64,000 nucleotides of DNA from Pseudomonas mandelii. GTDB taxonomy: Bacteria > Pseudomonadota > Gammaproteobacteria > Pseudomonadales > Pseudomonadaceae. Each line of letters opens with the position of its first letter. Positions within the stretch are counted from its first letter, which is position 1. Made by a program: the position numbers and the translations under genes. This document shows positions 35,775 to 47,141 of this stretch, piece by piece. Location: positions 286,241-350,240 of the forward strand of contig NZ_RCZA01000003.1 in assembly GCF_006438925.1 (NCBI RefSeq), in the 5' to 3' direction. The notes beneath the pieces are model-generated. The model was not told where the DNA came from and made no database searches. It saw only the letters and a list, made by a program, of their open reading frames with translations.

Positions 35775-35800
35775 CAAGGCCCGGATTGTACCGGGCCTTG
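35775..35800. terminator. Perfect hairpin between rnhB and dnaE
   Basis: CAAGGCCCGG and CCGGGCCTTG pair exactly over a six-base loop. On the minus strand it is followed by TTGTCTTC rather than a clean T-run, so termination would be partial. It may lower transcription of dnaE from the upstream lipid A genes. Confidence 0.55.
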
Positions 35801-35821
35801 GCAAAAACATCAGCCTTGCGA

Positions 35822-36463
35822 CTAACTCTCGATCAGGTTTTCCCGCGCCTCGTAAGCCAGGCGTACCGGGGCGAACGAGCGGCGGTGAATCGGCGTTGGC
35901 CCCAAGCGGGCCAGCGCCTCCAGGTGAACGGGCGTCGGATAGCCCTTGTGGCCACCGATGCCATACCCCGGGTAAATCAATTCGAACGCTGCCATCTCGC
36001 GGTCGCGGCTGACCTTGGCCAGAATCGACGCTGCCGCAATGGCTGGTACCTTACCATCGCCCTGCACCACTGCTTCGGCGCGCATCGACAGCTTCGGGCA
36101 ACGATTGCCATCGATCATCGCCAGTTTCGGCGTGATGTGCAGGCCTTCGACCGCGCGCTGCATGGCCAGCATGGTGGCGTGCAAGATGTTCAGCTCGTCG
36201 ATTTCTTCGACTTCGGCGCGAGCGATGCACCAGCTCAGGGCTTTTTCGCAGATCTCGTCGTAGAGCTTTTCGCGGCGTGCTTCCGTGAGCTTCTTCGAAT
36301 CATTCAGGCCCAGAATCGGACGGTTCGGATCGAGGATCACCGCGGCTGTCACCACTGCACCACAAAGCGGGCCGCGACCGACTTCATCAACGCCGGCGAC
36401 CAGATCTTCAACTTCGGCGACCAGGGTGAAGTCCAGGCCCATCTGAATGCTTGCTTTGCTCAT
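35822..36463 (-). CDS. rnhB: Ribonuclease HII
   Basis: Cleaves RNA in RNA-DNA hybrids and at single ribonucleotides. 213 residues; the active-site acid residues are in [16 protein letters not shown] and later in LHATMLAM and MIDGNR segments. The ATG at 36463 overlaps the lpxB stop (ATGA). A start seven codons inside (MGLDF) is possible. Confidence 0.95.
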   Translation of the reverse strand: MSKASIQMGLDFTLVAEVEDLVAGVDEVGRGPLCGAVVTAAVILDPNRPILGLNDSKKLTEARREKLYDEICEKALSWCIARAEVEEIDELNILHATMLAMQRAVEGLHITPKLAMIDGNRCPKLSMRAEAVVQGDGKVPAIAAASILAKVSRDREMAAFELIYPGYGIGGHKGYPTPVHLEALARLGPTPIHRRSFAPVRLAYEARENLIES

Positions 36464-37590
36464 TGTGTTTTGCCGATCAGGTTCAGTACCGCGTCCGCCG
36501 CCTGATTGGAGGCGTCCAGACGTAAGGTACGGTGAATTTCATCGAAGCCGCGGGTCTGTTCTTCACCGCCTTCGATCAGTGGCGACAGCGTTTGGGCCAA
36601 GGCTTCAACCGTCGCATCGTCCTGCAACAACTCGGGCACCAACAGGCGCTGGGCCAGCAGGTTCGGCAAGGAAATGTAGGGACTTTTCACCATGCGCTTG
36701 AGAATCCAGAACGTCAGCGGTGCCAATCGATACGCGACCACCATCGGCCGTTTGTACAACAACGCTTCAAGCGTAGCGGTCCCGGAGGCAATCAGTACCG
36801 CGTCGCAGGCCGCCAGAGCCAGATGAGATTTGCCATCGAGCAATGTCAGCGGCAGATCTCGGCCTGCCAGCAGCTCTTCAAGTTGTTTGCGGCGCTCGGG
36901 GCCGGCGCAAGGCATGACGAACCGCACACCAGGGCGCAGGGCTCGCAGACGCTGGGCCGTATCGAGAAACAACGCGCCGAGCCGGCCAACTTCGCCACCG
37001 CGACTGCCGGGCATCAGAGCAACCAGCGGCCCGTCGGGCAAACCGAGTTCAGCCCGCGCGGCAGCGCGATCGGCTTCAAGCGGGATCGCATCGGCCAGTG
37101 AGTGCCCGACAAACCGCACCGGCACGCCCTTCTCTTCATAGAATTTCGCTTCGAACGGGAAAAGCGTCAGCATCAAATCGCAGCCTTCGCGAATCTTCAG
37201 CACCCGTTTCTGCCGCCACGCCCAAACCGACGGGCTCACGTAATGCACGGTCTTGATCCCGGCCTGACGCAGCTTGAGTTCGATATTGAGGTTGAAGTCC
37301 GGGGCATCGATACCGATGAACACGTCCGGCTTCTCGGCGATCAGGTCGGCAACCAGCTTCTTGCGGCGTGCCAGCAACTCGCGCAAGCGGCCCAGCACTT
37401 CCACCAAGCCCATGACCGAAAGACGCTCCATCGGGAAATACGAGGTCAGGCCTTCGGCCTGCATCAGCGGACCGCCGACACCGATGAACTCCACTGCCGG
37501 GTGCTGAGCCTTGAGTGCGCGCATGAGACCCGCGCCAAGAATGTCGCCGGAAGCCTCACCCGCTACCAGCGCAATACGCAGATTAGCCAT
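36460..37590 (-). CDS. lpxB: Lipid-A-disaccharide synthase
   Basis: Joins UDP-diacylglucosamine and lipid X in lipid A synthesis. GT19 protein of 376 residues with [36 protein letters not shown], and the C-terminal [19 protein letters not shown]. It is 2 nt from lpxA, part of the leftward bamA-to-dnaE operon. Confidence 0.97.
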   Translation of the reverse strand: MANLRIALVAGEASGDILGAGLMRALKAQHPAVEFIGVGGPLMQAEGLTSYFPMERLSVMGLVEVLGRLRELLARRKKLVADLIAEKPDVFIGIDAPDFNLNIELKLRQAGIKTVHYVSPSVWAWRQKRVLKIREGCDLMLTLFPFEAKFYEEKGVPVRFVGHSLADAIPLEADRAAARAELGLPDGPLVALMPGSRGGEVGRLGALFLDTAQRLRALRPGVRFVMPCAGPERRKQLEELLAGRDLPLTLLDGKSHLALAACDAVLIASGTATLEALLYKRPMVVAYRLAPLTFWILKRMVKSPYISLPNLLAQRLLVPELLQDDATVEALAQTLSPLIEGGEEQTRGFDEIHRTLRLDASNQAADAVLNLIGKTQ

Positions 37591-37592
37591 GA

Positions 37593-38369
37593 TTAACGAG
37601 TGATGCCGCGGGTCGAAGACTGGATGGAATCACGGAATACCGCGACTTCCGGGAACTGATCCGAAGGCTCGGCCAGTTCGGCGAGTGCCTGTTCGACCGT
37701 CAGCCCCTGGCGGTAAACCACCTTGTAGGCACGACGCAGCGCGTGGATCGCATCTTCGCTGAAACCGCGACGACGCATGCCTTCGAAGTTCATGCTGCGG
37801 GCTTCGGCCGGGTTGCCGAACACCGTGACGTACGCAGGAACGTCCTTGCCGATGGCGGTGCCCATACCGGAAAAGCTGTGGGCGCCGATATGGCAATACT
37901 GATGAACCAGGGTAAAACCGGACAGGATCGCCCAGTCTTCAACGTGCACATGGCCCGCCAACGCGGTGTTGTTGACCAGGATGCAGTGGTTGCCGATGAC
38001 GCTGTCGTGGCCGATGTGGGCATAGGCCATGATCAGATTGTGATCGCCCAGGGTTGTTTCAGAACGGTCCTGAACGGTCCCACGGTGAATCGTCACGCCT
38101 TCACGGATGACGTTGTGGTCACCAATGACAAGACGGGTTTCTTCACCCTTGTATTTCAGATCGGGCGTGTCCTCGCCTACCGAAGAAAACTGGTAGATAC
38201 GGTTGTGCTTTCCGATTCGGGTCGAGCCTTTAAGAATCACATGCGGCCCGATCACTGTCCCCTCGCCGATTTCCACACCTGCACCGATGATCGACCAAGG
38301 GCCGACCTCGACGCCGTCGGCCAGGATAGCCGTCGGATCGATGATTGCGCGAGGGTCAATCAAACTCAT
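37593..38369 (-). CDS. lpxA: UDP-N-acetylglucosamine acyltransferase
   Basis: First acylation of lipid A. 258 residues forming a left-handed beta-helix from hexapeptide repeats, with the catalytic histidine expected in the [15 protein letters not shown] region. Start overlaps fabZ by 4 nt. Confidence 0.97.
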   Translation of the reverse strand: MSLIDPRAIIDPTAILADGVEVGPWSIIGAGVEIGEGTVIGPHVILKGSTRIGKHNRIYQFSSVGEDTPDLKYKGEETRLVIGDHNVIREGVTIHRGTVQDRSETTLGDHNLIMAYAHIGHDSVIGNHCILVNNTALAGHVHVEDWAILSGFTLVHQYCHIGAHSFSGMGTAIGKDVPAYVTVFGNPAEARSMNFEGMRRRGFSEDAIHALRRAYKVVYRQGLTVEQALAELAEPSDQFPEVAVFRDSIQSSTRGITR

Positions 38370-38806
38370 AGTTTGCGTTCCGCGCAGATGATTTCAGCAG
38401 AGCAGACTGGCTTGCCATCGACCGAAGCCTGGCATTCGAACTTCCAGATCTGGCGCTTGCAGCTGATGAAGCGGGCTTCGAGGATCAACTGATCGCCTGG
38501 GGTGACGGGCTGGCGAAAACGCAGCTTGTCGGAGCCGACGAAGTAGTAGAGCGTGCCGTCGGCAGGCTTCACGTCGAGCATTTTGAAGCCAAGGATGCCG
38601 GCAGCCTGTGCCATCGCTTCGATGATCAACACACCCGGCATGATTGGATGCGCAGGGAAGTGACCATTGAAGAACGGCTCGTTGATGCTGACATTCTTGT
38701 AGGCGCGAATGCGCTTGCCTTCCACATCCAGATCCACGACCCGGTCCACCAGCAGGAACGGGTAACGGTGAGGCAGGTATTCGCGAATCTCGTTGATGTC
38801 CATCAT
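38366..38806 (-). CDS. fabZ: 3-hydroxyacyl-ACP dehydratase FabZ
   Basis: Dehydrates beta-hydroxyacyl-ACP in fatty-acid synthesis and balances hydroxymyristoyl-ACP use by LpxA and LpxD. 146 residues; catalytic His in [12 protein letters not shown] and Glu in [11 protein letters not shown]. The first of two adjacent ATGs (38806) gives the family length. Confidence 0.97.
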   Translation of the reverse strand: MMDINEIREYLPHRYPFLLVDRVVDLDVEGKRIRAYKNVSINEPFFNGHFPAHPIMPGVLIIEAMAQAAGILGFKMLDVKPADGTLYYFVGSDKLRFRQPVTPGDQLILEARFISCKRQIWKFECQASVDGKPVCSAEIICAERKL

Positions 38807-38913
38807 TTCGGGGGGAAGCCTATGTAAAGATTGGGAGGCGCGACTGACGCGCACCCCTCTAGCAAATCAAGGAGGCAGTCTAGCGGCTGTGCACACTTGA
38901 TATGGAAATGGTA

Positions 38914-39969
38914 TCAGCCATCTGATGAAGCATTACCGTCAGGGGTCACTTCCCCTACACGCTTTTCCAGCTGTCGCAGACGCCGCGCGATGTCATCGAG
39001 CTGACGGATACGGGCCGCGCTTTTGCGCCATTCGGCTGCCGGTTGCATGGCTGTACCGGAAGAATAAGAACCCTTTTCGGTAATCGAGTGGGTCACCATG
39101 GTCATCCCGGTGATAAAAACGTTGTCGCAAATTTCGATATGCCCCACCAGCCCTACGCCACCGGCGAGCATGCAATGCTTGCCGATTTTGGTGCTGCCGG
39201 AGATCCCCACGCACGCGGCCATGGCAGTGTGATCACCGATCTGGACGTTGTGGGCGATCTGAATCTGGTTGTCGAGTTTCACCCCGTTACCCAGAACGGT
39301 ATCGGCCAGTGCACCGCGATCGATAGCGGTATTCACGCCAATCTCCACGTCGTCACCGACCAGCACACCACCGATCTGAGCGATCTTCTGCCAGACACCT
39401 TTCTCATTGGCAAAACCGAAACCTTCGCCGCCGAGTACGGCACCGGACTGAATCACCACCCGCTTACCGATGCGAACATCGTGGTACAGCGTGACTCGCG
39501 GGGCCAGCCAGCCGCCCTCGCCAATCTCGCAGCGAGCACCAATGAAGCAGTGCGCGCCAACGGTCACACCCGCAGCAATACGTGCGCAGCTTTCGATCAC
39601 CGCAAAAGCACCAATACTCGCTGCTGGATCGACTACTGCATCCGCTGCCACAACGGCTGTCGGATGAACACCGACAGCGGCCTTTGGCTTGGGATCGAAC
39701 AGATGAGAAATCCGCGCGTAGGCCAGATACGGATCAGGCACGACCAGCGCATTACCTGCAAAACCTTCAGCATCAGCGGCCTTCAGCAACAGGGCTGCGG
39801 CCCGGCTGTCAGCCAGGTATTTACGGTATTGGGGGTTTGCGAGAAAGCTCAACTGAACTGGGCCAGCCTCTTGCAAAGTGGCTAGCCCAGTAATTTCTTT
39901 CTCCGGGTCGCCACGCAGTGTGGCGCCGAGGAACTCGGCCAATTGGCCGAGCTTTATAGTCGCTGTCAT
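38914..39969 (-). CDS. lpxD: UDP-3-O-(3-hydroxymyristoyl)glucosamine N-acyltransferase
   Basis: Third step of lipid A synthesis. 351 residues: N-terminal uridine-binding domain, hexapeptide-repeat beta-helix with the catalytic histidine expected in the [14 protein letters not shown] region, and a C-terminal helix ([15 protein letters not shown]). It lies 2 nt after skp. The 107 nt before fabZ contain no clear terminator. Confidence 0.97.
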   Translation of the reverse strand: MTATIKLGQLAEFLGATLRGDPEKEITGLATLQEAGPVQLSFLANPQYRKYLADSRAAALLLKAADAEGFAGNALVVPDPYLAYARISHLFDPKPKAAVGVHPTAVVAADAVVDPAASIGAFAVIESCARIAAGVTVGAHCFIGARCEIGEGGWLAPRVTLYHDVRIGKRVVIQSGAVLGGEGFGFANEKGVWQKIAQIGGVLVGDDVEIGVNTAIDRGALADTVLGNGVKLDNQIQIAHNVQIGDHTAMAACVGISGSTKIGKHCMLAGGVGLVGHIEICDNVFITGMTMVTHSITEKGSYSSGTAMQPAAEWRKSAARIRQLDDIARRLRQLEKRVGEVTPDGNASSDG

Positions 39970-39971
39970 GA

Positions 39972-40475
39972 TTACTTCAGCTGATTCATGCGCTCGATAA
40001 CCTGGCGAGTGATGTCGTACTGAGGTTTGACATCAATCACTGCGCCACGCTCGAAGACCAGGTCAAAAGCACCTTTCTTGATGACTTCTTCCACAGCGCT
40101 GTCCAGTTTCGGCTTGAGCTGTTTCAGCATTTCACGGTCGGCAACAGCTTTGGCTTCGTTCAGTTCCTTGGACTGGAACTGGAAGTCACGAGCCTTTTGC
40201 TTGAACTCGAGTTCCAGGCGTTCACGCTCACCTTGCTGCATCTTGTCGCCGCCGGCCATCAGACGGTCCTGGATACCTTTGGCACTGCTTTCCAGAGTCT
40301 TGAGTTTGCTCAGCTGTGGGCCGAACTTCTTCTCGGCATCAACGGCGTACTTCTTGGCCGCATCGGATTCCAGCAGAGCCATCTGATAGTTCAGAACGGC
40401 GATTTTCATGTCGGCAAAAGCCGGACCTGCTACCAGTAAGGTCGCCAGGAGAACCAATTGAGTCAACTTACGCAC
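39972..40475 (-). CDS. skp: Periplasmic chaperone Skp/OmpH
   Basis: Holds unfolded outer-membrane proteins on the way to the Bam complex. 167 residues with a signal peptide ([19 protein letters not shown], cut before [10 protein letters not shown]) and a long charged coiled coil (about 45-125). Between bamA and lpxD, its usual place. Confidence 0.95.
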   Translation of the reverse strand: MRKLTQLVLLATLLVAGPAFADMKIAVLNYQMALLESDAAKKYAVDAEKKFGPQLSKLKTLESSAKGIQDRLMAGGDKMQQGERERLELEFKQKARDFQFQSKELNEAKAVADREMLKQLKPKLDSAVEEVIKKGAFDLVFERGAVIDVKPQYDITRQVIERMNQLK

Positions 40476-40520
40476 GATGCACTCCTACAAAATCCATTGT
40501 CGTTATCTTGGGTCAGACGC

Positions 40521-42899
40521 TTAGAACGTCTGGCCGAGGGAGAATTGGAACACTTGAGTCTCGGCATTGCTGTCCGGTTTTTTGACTGGCATCGCCAAGG
40601 CGAAGCTCAACGGACCAAGGGCGGTAACCCATGTCACACCGACACCTACCGAACTGGCCATATTGCTCAGGCTGACATCGTTACACTGAGTGTTGGACTT
40701 CGAACCATCGGCGTTAGTGCTCTGCTTGCAAGTCGAATCGAACACATTACCCACGTCCCAGAATACTGAAGTGCGCAAGGAACGCTGATCTTTCACGAAC
40801 GGCAGAGGGAACAGAACTTCTACACCACCCTGAATCAGGACGTTACCACCAAACGGTAGTGGATCCTGATCCGGGTCGGCTGTGGTCCCAGGGTTCACGC
40901 CACGGCTCGGAGTACTACGAGGCCCCAGAGTGCTGTCCTTGAAGCCACGTACCGAGTTGAAACCACCAGCATAGTAGTTTTCATAGAACGGCAAGCCATC
41001 GGTCGAACCATAACCATCGCCATAACCCAGCTCGGTGTGGAGGCGCATGGTGTAATTTTCAGACAGCGGCTGGAACAATTGACCGCGGTAATCGAGCTTG
41101 AAGAACGACAAGTCGCTGCCCGGCGTCGTGGCTTCCGCGGTCAAGCTCTGGGAGTGACCACGGGTCGCCAGTACACCTTTGTTCAAGGTGGACTCTGACC
41201 AACCAGCCGATGCCTTGAAGTTGAGGTACTGATCGCCTTCCTTGTTAACGAAGGCGAAAATCTCGTCAACGGTGTACTGACCAGTCTTGATCTTGTCCTC
41301 CTGTGCAGACAGACCGAAGGTCAGACGCGAAGTCTCGCTGATCGGGTAACCAACGCTGACGCCTGCACCCAGGCTGTCTACGGCGTAGCTGGCTACGTTG
41401 ACATCGAGGTCTTTATAGTCGGTGGTGCGATAAAACGCGTTGTAACCCAGGCTCACGCCATCAGCAGTCCAGTACGGGTCGACGTAACCGAAGTTATAGC
41501 GGCTCTGGTATTGACTGCGGGTCAAGCCGATGCTGACTTTGTTACCCGTACCCAGGAAGTTGTTCTGGGTGATCGAACCACCGAGGATCAGGCCGGCACT
41601 CTGGGCGAAACCGACGCTAGCGGTAATCGAACCGGAGGCTTGTTCTTCAACGCTGTAGTTCACGTCCACCTGGTCGTCGACACCCGGCACGGCCGGCGTT
41701 TCGACGTTGACTTCCTTGAAGAAGCCCAGACGCTCAAGACGAGTCTTGGATTGGTCGATCAGGTAAGTCGAAGCCCAGCCGCCTTCCATTTGACGCATTT
41801 CACGGCGCAGCACTTCGTCTTCGGACTTGGTGTTGCCACGGAAGTTGATGCGGTTCACGTAGGCACGCTTGCCCGGATCGACGGCGAATGTGATGTCAAC
41901 CGTGTGGTCTTCATCATGAGGCTGAGGCACGCCATTGACGTTGGCGAAGGTGTAACCCTCGTTACCCAGACGGCGGGTGATCAGTTCGGACGTGGTGGTC
42001 ATCAACTTGCGCGAGAACACCTGGCCTTTCTGGACCAGCAGCAGGGACTTGACCTGGTCTTCAGGGACTTTCAGGTCGCCGCTCAGCTTGACGTCACGGA
42101 CGGTGTACTTCTCACCTTCATTGACGTTGACGGTGATATAGACGTGCTTCTTGTCCGGGGTGATGGACACCTGGGTCGAAGCGATATCCATGTTGATATA
42201 GCCACGGTCCAGGTAGTAGGAGCGCAGACGCTCCAGGTCACCGGAAAGTTTTTCACGAGCGTACTTGTCATCGTTCTTGAAGAACGACAGCCAGTTGGTG
42301 GTCTTGAGTTCAAACAGGTCGATCAGGTCTTCATCAGGGAAGACGGTGTTACCCACCACGTTGATGTGCTGGATAGCAGCAACGGTGCCTTCGTTGATAT
42401 TGACCTTCAACGCAACGCGGTTACGCGGCTGCGGCACCACTTCAGTGTCGACGGTAGCCGAGTAGCGACCCTGAGCGACGTATTGACGCTGCAGCTCGTT
42501 ACGCACACCTTCGAGGGTAGCGCGCTGGAAGATCTCGCCTTCGGCCAGACCGGATTGTTTGAGGCCTTTCATCAGGTCTTCAGTGGAGATCGCCTTGTTA
42601 CCCTCGATCTCGATACTGGCGACCGACGGGCGCTCGACTACCGTGATGACCAGGACGTTGCCATCGCGGCCCAGCTGGATATCTTGAAAGAAACCGGTTT
42701 TGAACAACGCACGAGTGGATTCCACCAGGCGACGATCATCCGCCTGTTCACCGACGTTCAACGGCAAAGCACCAAAGACGCTACCCGCGGAGACCCGCTG
42801 GAGGCCATTGACGCGAATATCAGAGATAGTGAAGGACTCGGCGTGAACTTCGGCGATCATCAATACGGTGAGAACCGCAGTTAGCAGCAGACGTTTCAT
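40521..42899 (-). CDS. bamA: Outer-membrane assembly factor BamA
   Basis: Central beta-barrel of the BAM complex. 792 residues: signal peptide (LLLTAVLTVLMIAEVHA), five POTRA domains (to about 420) and a 16-stranded barrel with the NSVRGFKDSTLGPR motif of loop 6. It ends in the C-terminal phenylalanine signature FSLGQTF. The ATG at 42899 is preferred over one nine codons upstream. A small hairpin lies between rseP and bamA. Confidence 0.97.
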   Translation of the reverse strand: MKRLLLTAVLTVLMIAEVHAESFTISDIRVNGLQRVSAGSVFGALPLNVGEQADDRRLVESTRALFKTGFFQDIQLGRDGNVLVITVVERPSVASIEIEGNKAISTEDLMKGLKQSGLAEGEIFQRATLEGVRNELQRQYVAQGRYSATVDTEVVPQPRNRVALKVNINEGTVAAIQHINVVGNTVFPDEDLIDLFELKTTNWLSFFKNDDKYAREKLSGDLERLRSYYLDRGYINMDIASTQVSITPDKKHVYITVNVNEGEKYTVRDVKLSGDLKVPEDQVKSLLLVQKGQVFSRKLMTTTSELITRRLGNEGYTFANVNGVPQPHDEDHTVDITFAVDPGKRAYVNRINFRGNTKSEDEVLRREMRQMEGGWASTYLIDQSKTRLERLGFFKEVNVETPAVPGVDDQVDVNYSVEEQASGSITASVGFAQSAGLILGGSITQNNFLGTGNKVSIGLTRSQYQSRYNFGYVDPYWTADGVSLGYNAFYRTTDYKDLDVNVASYAVDSLGAGVSVGYPISETSRLTFGLSAQEDKIKTGQYTVDEIFAFVNKEGDQYLNFKASAGWSESTLNKGVLATRGHSQSLTAEATTPGSDLSFFKLDYRGQLFQPLSENYTMRLHTELGYGDGYGSTDGLPFYENYYAGGFNSVRGFKDSTLGPRSTPSRGVNPGTTADPDQDPLPFGGNVLIQGGVEVLFPLPFVKDQRSLRTSVFWDVGNVFDSTCKQSTNADGSKSNTQCNDVSLSNMASSVGVGVTWVTALGPLSFALAMPVKKPDSNAETQVFQFSLGQTF

Positions 42900-42934
42900 G
42901 AAGTCCTTTCTTATTCCAACTGGCAATAAACAAA

Positions 42935-42953
42935 CTGCCGCAAAATGCGGCAG
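42935..42953 (-). terminator. Small hairpin between rseP and bamA
   Basis: CTGCCGCA / TGCGGCAG stem followed on the minus strand by a T-rich but broken stretch (TTTGTTTATT). Possible partial terminator or mRNA processing site. Confidence 0.4.
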
Positions 42954-42973
42954 ATTCGCAATTCAGCGAAGCG

Positions 42974-44326
42974 TTACAGTCGACTCAGATCATTGACAAG
43001 AGCAAGCAACATCACCCCGATCACCAAACTGATACCGATCTGTATCCCCCAACCCTGCACCCGATCCGACAAGGGGCGACCACGCGCCCACTCGATCAGA
43101 TAAAACAACAAATGCCCCCCATCCAGTACAGGAATGGGCAACAAATTCAGAACCCCCAAGCTAATACTCAGATAAGCAAGGAAATTCAGGAAATCAGCGA
43201 CACCCGACTGGGCAGAAGCGCCCGCCACTTTAGCAATGGTTATCGGTCCACTCAAGTTTTTTACCGAGAGCTCACCGAACAACATTTTCTTGAGCGAATC
43301 GAGGGTCAGTACGCTCATGGTCCAGGTGCGTCGAGCACCCTCCCCAATCGCTGCCACAGGACCATAACTCACTTCGCGAATCATTTCTGGCGGCCAATCA
43401 ACCGCCTTCACCCCAGCCCCCAGATAACCACTGGGTGCCTTCTTCTCGCCGCGAGCGGCCAGCGTCACAGGGACGTCGATTTGAGCACTATCACGCTCGA
43501 CGCGCAGCATGATTTTGGTATCAGGGTGCATACGGACCGTGTCCACCACCTGCTGCCAGTCATCAAGCGACTTGCCGTCCAGAGCCAACAGTCGGTCACC
43601 GGTCTTCAAGCCAGCAGCCTGTGCCGGGCCTTTCGGATCAAGTTCGGCCAGAACCGGTGGCAGCGCCGGACGCCAAGGGCGCAAACCCAGCGAACGAATC
43701 GGATCCGGCTCATCGGCACCCTTGAGCCATTTATCCAGCATCAGCTCACGGGACGAATCCACTGTGGAACCCTGATCACGGACCAGCAACTGCAGGGAAC
43801 CGCTCTCCCCAAGACGACGGACCAACTGCAGGTTCACCGCGGCCCAGCCGGAAGTTGGCTCGCCATCGATGGCAATGATTTCCTGGCCCGCGCTTAAACC
43901 AGCCTTGGCGGCGATACTGCCGGACTCGACTGCACCAATGACCGGGCGCACTTGCTCGCTGCCGAGCATGGCGAGCACCCAGAAAAAAATCATCGCCAGT
44001 AAAAAGTTGGCAATCGGACCCGCCGATACGATAGCAATACGCTGGCGGACGGATTTTCGATTGAAGGTTTGATCAAGCTGATCAGCCGGCACTTCGCCTT
44101 CGCGCTCGTCGAGCATTTTCACGTAACCGCCCAGCGGGATCGCGGCGACGACGAACTCAGTGCCTTTCTTGTCGTGCCAGCGCAGCAACGGCATACCGAA
44201 GCCCACGGAGAAACGCAGCACTTTGACCCCACAGCGACGTGCGACCCAAAAATGGCCGAATTCGTGGAAGGTGACCAGCACACCCAAAGCCACCAGGGTG
44301 CCGACAATCATATAGAGCGCGCTCAT
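42974..44326 (-). CDS. rseP: Site-2 intramembrane protease RseP (MucP)
   Basis: Inner-membrane zinc protease that cuts the anti-sigma factor (MucA in pseudomonads) after AlgW/DegS, releasing the envelope-stress sigma factor. 450 residues: first TM with TFHEFGHFWVARR (H21, E22, H25), two PDZ domains, and the second metal motif LLPIPVLDGGH near the C-terminus. Confidence 0.96.
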   Translation of the reverse strand: MSALYMIVGTLVALGVLVTFHEFGHFWVARRCGVKVLRFSVGFGMPLLRWHDKKGTEFVVAAIPLGGYVKMLDEREGEVPADQLDQTFNRKSVRQRIAIVSAGPIANFLLAMIFFWVLAMLGSEQVRPVIGAVESGSIAAKAGLSAGQEIIAIDGEPTSGWAAVNLQLVRRLGESGSLQLLVRDQGSTVDSSRELMLDKWLKGADEPDPIRSLGLRPWRPALPPVLAELDPKGPAQAAGLKTGDRLLALDGKSLDDWQQVVDTVRMHPDTKIMLRVERDSAQIDVPVTLAARGEKKAPSGYLGAGVKAVDWPPEMIREVSYGPVAAIGEGARRTWTMSVLTLDSLKKMLFGELSVKNLSGPITIAKVAGASAQSGVADFLNFLAYLSISLGVLNLLPIPVLDGGHLLFYLIEWARGRPLSDRVQGWGIQIGISLVIGVMLLALVNDLSRL

Positions 44327-44379
44327 CTACTTTCTCCGCAATCCTGTCCAGTGCTGCATGGGTCAACGTATTGCAGCAC

Positions 44380-45570
44380 TTACCGCCCGTGACGACTCAA
44401 CCATTGTTCGGCCAGTACTCGCGCTTTTGCGTCGGCCGTGAACACTGCCTCGAGATCGTCAACCGCAACCACGGGCTCGAGATTCAATACTTCTTCGATG
44501 ATACTCGCGATTTCCGGGTAGCGAACCCGCCCGTCGAGAAAGGCCGCGACCGCCACTTCATTCGCCGCATTCAGCACGGCCGGCGCGCTATTGCCGGATT
44601 CAGCCGCCTGACGCGCAAGGCGCAGACACGGGAATCGCTCTTCATCAGGCGCCTGGAAGTCCAGCCGCGCAATTGCAAACAGGTCCAGCGGCGCAACACC
44701 CGAGTCGATTCGCTCCGGCCAGGCCAGCGCGTTAGCGATCGGCGTGCGCATATCAGGGTTACCTAACTGGGCCAATACCGAACCGTCGATGTAATCGACC
44801 AGCGAATGAATCACGCTTTGAGGATGAATCACCACTTCGACCTGGGACGGCTGGGCATCAAACAGCCAACAGGCTTCGATTAACTCCAGCCCCTTGTTCA
44901 TCATGCTGGCCGAATCCACCGAAATCTTGCGCCCCATGGACCAGTTCGGGTGGGCACACGCTTGCTCAGGGGAAACATGCACCAGTTCAGACACAGGTGT
45001 CTGTCGGAACGGACCGCCAGAGGCCGTGAGCAAAATCCGACGCACCCCGACGGCACCCAGTCCGCGAGCGAAATCCTGTGGCATGCACTGGAAAATCGCG
45101 TTGTGCTCGCTGTCGATCGGCAGCAACACCGAACCACTCTTGCGCACCGCCTGCATGAACAGCGCACCCGACATCACTAGTGCTTCTTTGTTGGCCAGGA
45201 GGATTTTCTTGCCGGCTTCGACCGCCGCCAGAGTCGGTCGCAAGCCCGCGGCGCCCACGATGGCCGCCATGACCGCATCGACCTCAGGATCGGAAGCAAC
45301 CTGACACAGGCCTTCCTCTCCCACCAGCACGCGAGTCGACAGACCTGCGGCGCGCAAGTCGTCCTGCAAGCCTCGGGCAGCACCCGCCTCAGGTACCACG
45401 GCGAACCGCGGCGTATGACGAACACACAGCGCCAACAGTTCGCTCAGACGGGTGAAACCGCTCAAGGCGAAAACCTGATACCGCTCGGGATGACGAGCGA
45501 TGACGTCAAGCGTGCTCAGACCAATCGAACCGGTCGCCCCCAGGACGGTAATCTGCTGCGGGCGGCTCAC
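44380..45570 (-). CDS. dxr: 1-deoxy-D-xylulose 5-phosphate reductoisomerase
   Basis: First committed MEP-pathway step, NADPH-dependent. 396 residues with the coenzyme start [33 protein letters not shown] and the active-site [20 protein letters not shown]. It begins with GTG at 45570, overlapping the cdsA stop as GTGA. With ispD and ispF the window codes for three MEP enzymes. Confidence 0.96.
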   Translation of the reverse strand: MSRPQQITVLGATGSIGLSTLDVIARHPERYQVFALSGFTRLSELLALCVRHTPRFAVVPEAGAARGLQDDLRAAGLSTRVLVGEEGLCQVASDPEVDAVMAAIVGAAGLRPTLAAVEAGKKILLANKEALVMSGALFMQAVRKSGSVLLPIDSEHNAIFQCMPQDFARGLGAVGVRRILLTASGGPFRQTPVSELVHVSPEQACAHPNWSMGRKISVDSASMMNKGLELIEACWLFDAQPSQVEVVIHPQSVIHSLVDYIDGSVLAQLGNPDMRTPIANALAWPERIDSGVAPLDLFAIARLDFQAPDEERFPCLRLARQAAESGNSAPAVLNAANEVAVAAFLDGRVRYPEIASIIEEVLNLEPVVAVDDLEAVFTADAKARVLAEQWLSRHGR

Positions 45571-46373
45571 GGTGCCGCCATCCACAGCAGCACTGCAAAC
45601 ACTGGAATCGCTGCAGTCAGGCTGTCGATACGGTCCAGCACGCCGCCGTGCCCCGGCAGCAGATTACTGCTGTCCTTGATCCCGGACTGACGCTTGAACA
45701 TGCTTTCGGTGAGATCACCTACCACCGAGATAAACACGATGATGGCTGCACCCATCAGACCTTTGAACAGCTGCGCCACCGTCCAGTCTCGAACCAGACC
45801 GACAATGACAGTAATGACCAGACTCACCGCGAGGCCGCCATAGACGCCCTCCCAGCTTTTGCCGGGACTGACCTGTGGCGCCAGCTTGCGCTTGCCAAAG
45901 GCCCGGCCGGAGAAGTAAGCACCGATATCAGCGCCCCAGACCAGCACCATCACCGCCATGATCAGCCAGTTGCCCAAAGACTCCTGCTTGATCTGAATCA
46001 GACCTTGCCAGGCGGGCAGCAGGATCAGCAGACCGATCACCAGCTTGCAGGCAGCGCTTGACCAAAGTTCGGTGGAGCGCGGATAAGTCAGCACCAGATA
46101 GGTTGCAACGCCCCACCAAAGCACCGAAGCGCCCAACACCCAAGGCGCGAGCCCAGGCACGATATGCATGACAAACAGCATCAACGCGACCACAGCCGCA
46201 TAGGCAACGCGGATCGGCTGCTCAGTGAAGCCCGCCAGGCGAGCCCACTCCCATGCACCGAGGGTCACGATCAGCCCGATGAACAGCGAAAAACCGGTAC
46301 CTTCGAGCAGGAAAAACCCGCACAGGGCAATCGGCAGCAGGATCAGCGCGGTGATGATTCGTTGTTTAAGCAT
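45567..46373 (-). CDS. cdsA: Phosphatidate cytidylyltransferase
   Basis: Makes CDP-diacylglycerol for all phospholipids. 268-residue polytopic inner-membrane protein with several hydrophobic segments and the signature [20 protein letters not shown] near the C-terminus. Its start overlaps the uppS stop by one base. Confidence 0.96.
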   Translation of the reverse strand: MLKQRIITALILLPIALCGFFLLEGTGFSLFIGLIVTLGAWEWARLAGFTEQPIRVAYAAVVALMLFVMHIVPGLAPWVLGASVLWWGVATYLVLTYPRSTELWSSAACKLVIGLLILLPAWQGLIQIKQESLGNWLIMAVMVLVWGADIGAYFSGRAFGKRKLAPQVSPGKSWEGVYGGLAVSLVITVIVGLVRDWTVAQLFKGLMGAAIIVFISVVGDLTESMFKRQSGIKDSSNLLPGHGGVLDRIDSLTAAIPVFAVLLWMAAP

Positions 46374-47128
46374 TAAAACCGGGCTCCAGCCTCGACCTGC
46401 TCGCTCGTTTTACCGAAGCGGCGCTGCCGAGAAGCAAAATCGGCCAGCGCGGTACGCATGGCATCGTGTTTGAAGTCCGGCCAGAACAGGTCGGAGAAGT
46501 ACAACTCGGCGTAAGCCAGTTGCCACAGCAGGAAGTTACTGATGCGGTGCTCGCCACCGGTACGGATGCACAAGTCCGGCAACGGCAAATCGCCGGTAGC
46601 CAGACAGGTTTGCAAGAGCTCCGGGGTAATGTCTTCCGGACGCAGGTGCCCAGCCTGAACTTCCCGAGCCAGACGCTGTGCGGCCTGCGCAATATCCCAC
46701 TGTCCGCCATAGTTGGCAGCGATCTGCAGAACGAAGCGATTGGTGCCCGCCGTCATTGCCTCAGCTTCACGCATGGCAGCCTGAAGCTCTGGATGAAAGC
46801 GCGAACGGTCGCCAATGATGCGCAAACTGATGTTGTTTTCGTTCAGGCGCCTGGCTTCGCGACGCAACGCCTTGAAGAACAGATCCATCAAGGCGCTGAC
46901 CTCGTCGGCCGGGCGCTGCCAGTTCTCGCTGGAGAAGGCGAACAGGGTCAATACTTCGACCCCGGCCTCGGCGCACACCTCGATCACCGCACGAACCGCA
47001 TCCACGCCCGCTTTATGACCGGCGACACCCGGCATAAAGCGCTTTTTCGCCCAGCGATTATTACCATCCATGATGATCGCGACATGGCGCGGCACCGCGG
47101 ACGGCGCAGTCTGCTTGGTCTTTTCCAT
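46373..47128 (-). CDS. uppS: Undecaprenyl diphosphate synthase
   Basis: Cis-prenyltransferase that makes the C55 carrier lipid for peptidoglycan and O-antigen. 251 residues; catalytic Asp D21 in HVAIIMDGNNRWAKKR, then LTLFAFSSENW and the C-terminal DLCIRTGGEHRISNFLLWQ. In the frr-uppS-cdsA-dxr run common to proteobacteria. Confidence 0.97.
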   Translation of the reverse strand: MEKTKQTAPSAVPRHVAIIMDGNNRWAKKRFMPGVAGHKAGVDAVRAVIEVCAEAGVEVLTLFAFSSENWQRPADEVSALMDLFFKALRREARRLNENNISLRIIGDRSRFHPELQAAMREAEAMTAGTNRFVLQIAANYGGQWDIAQAAQRLAREVQAGHLRPEDITPELLQTCLATGDLPLPDLCIRTGGEHRISNFLLWQLAYAELYFSDLFWPDFKHDAMRTALADFASRQRRFGKTSEQVEAGARF

Positions 47129-47141
47129 GAAAACGCGACCC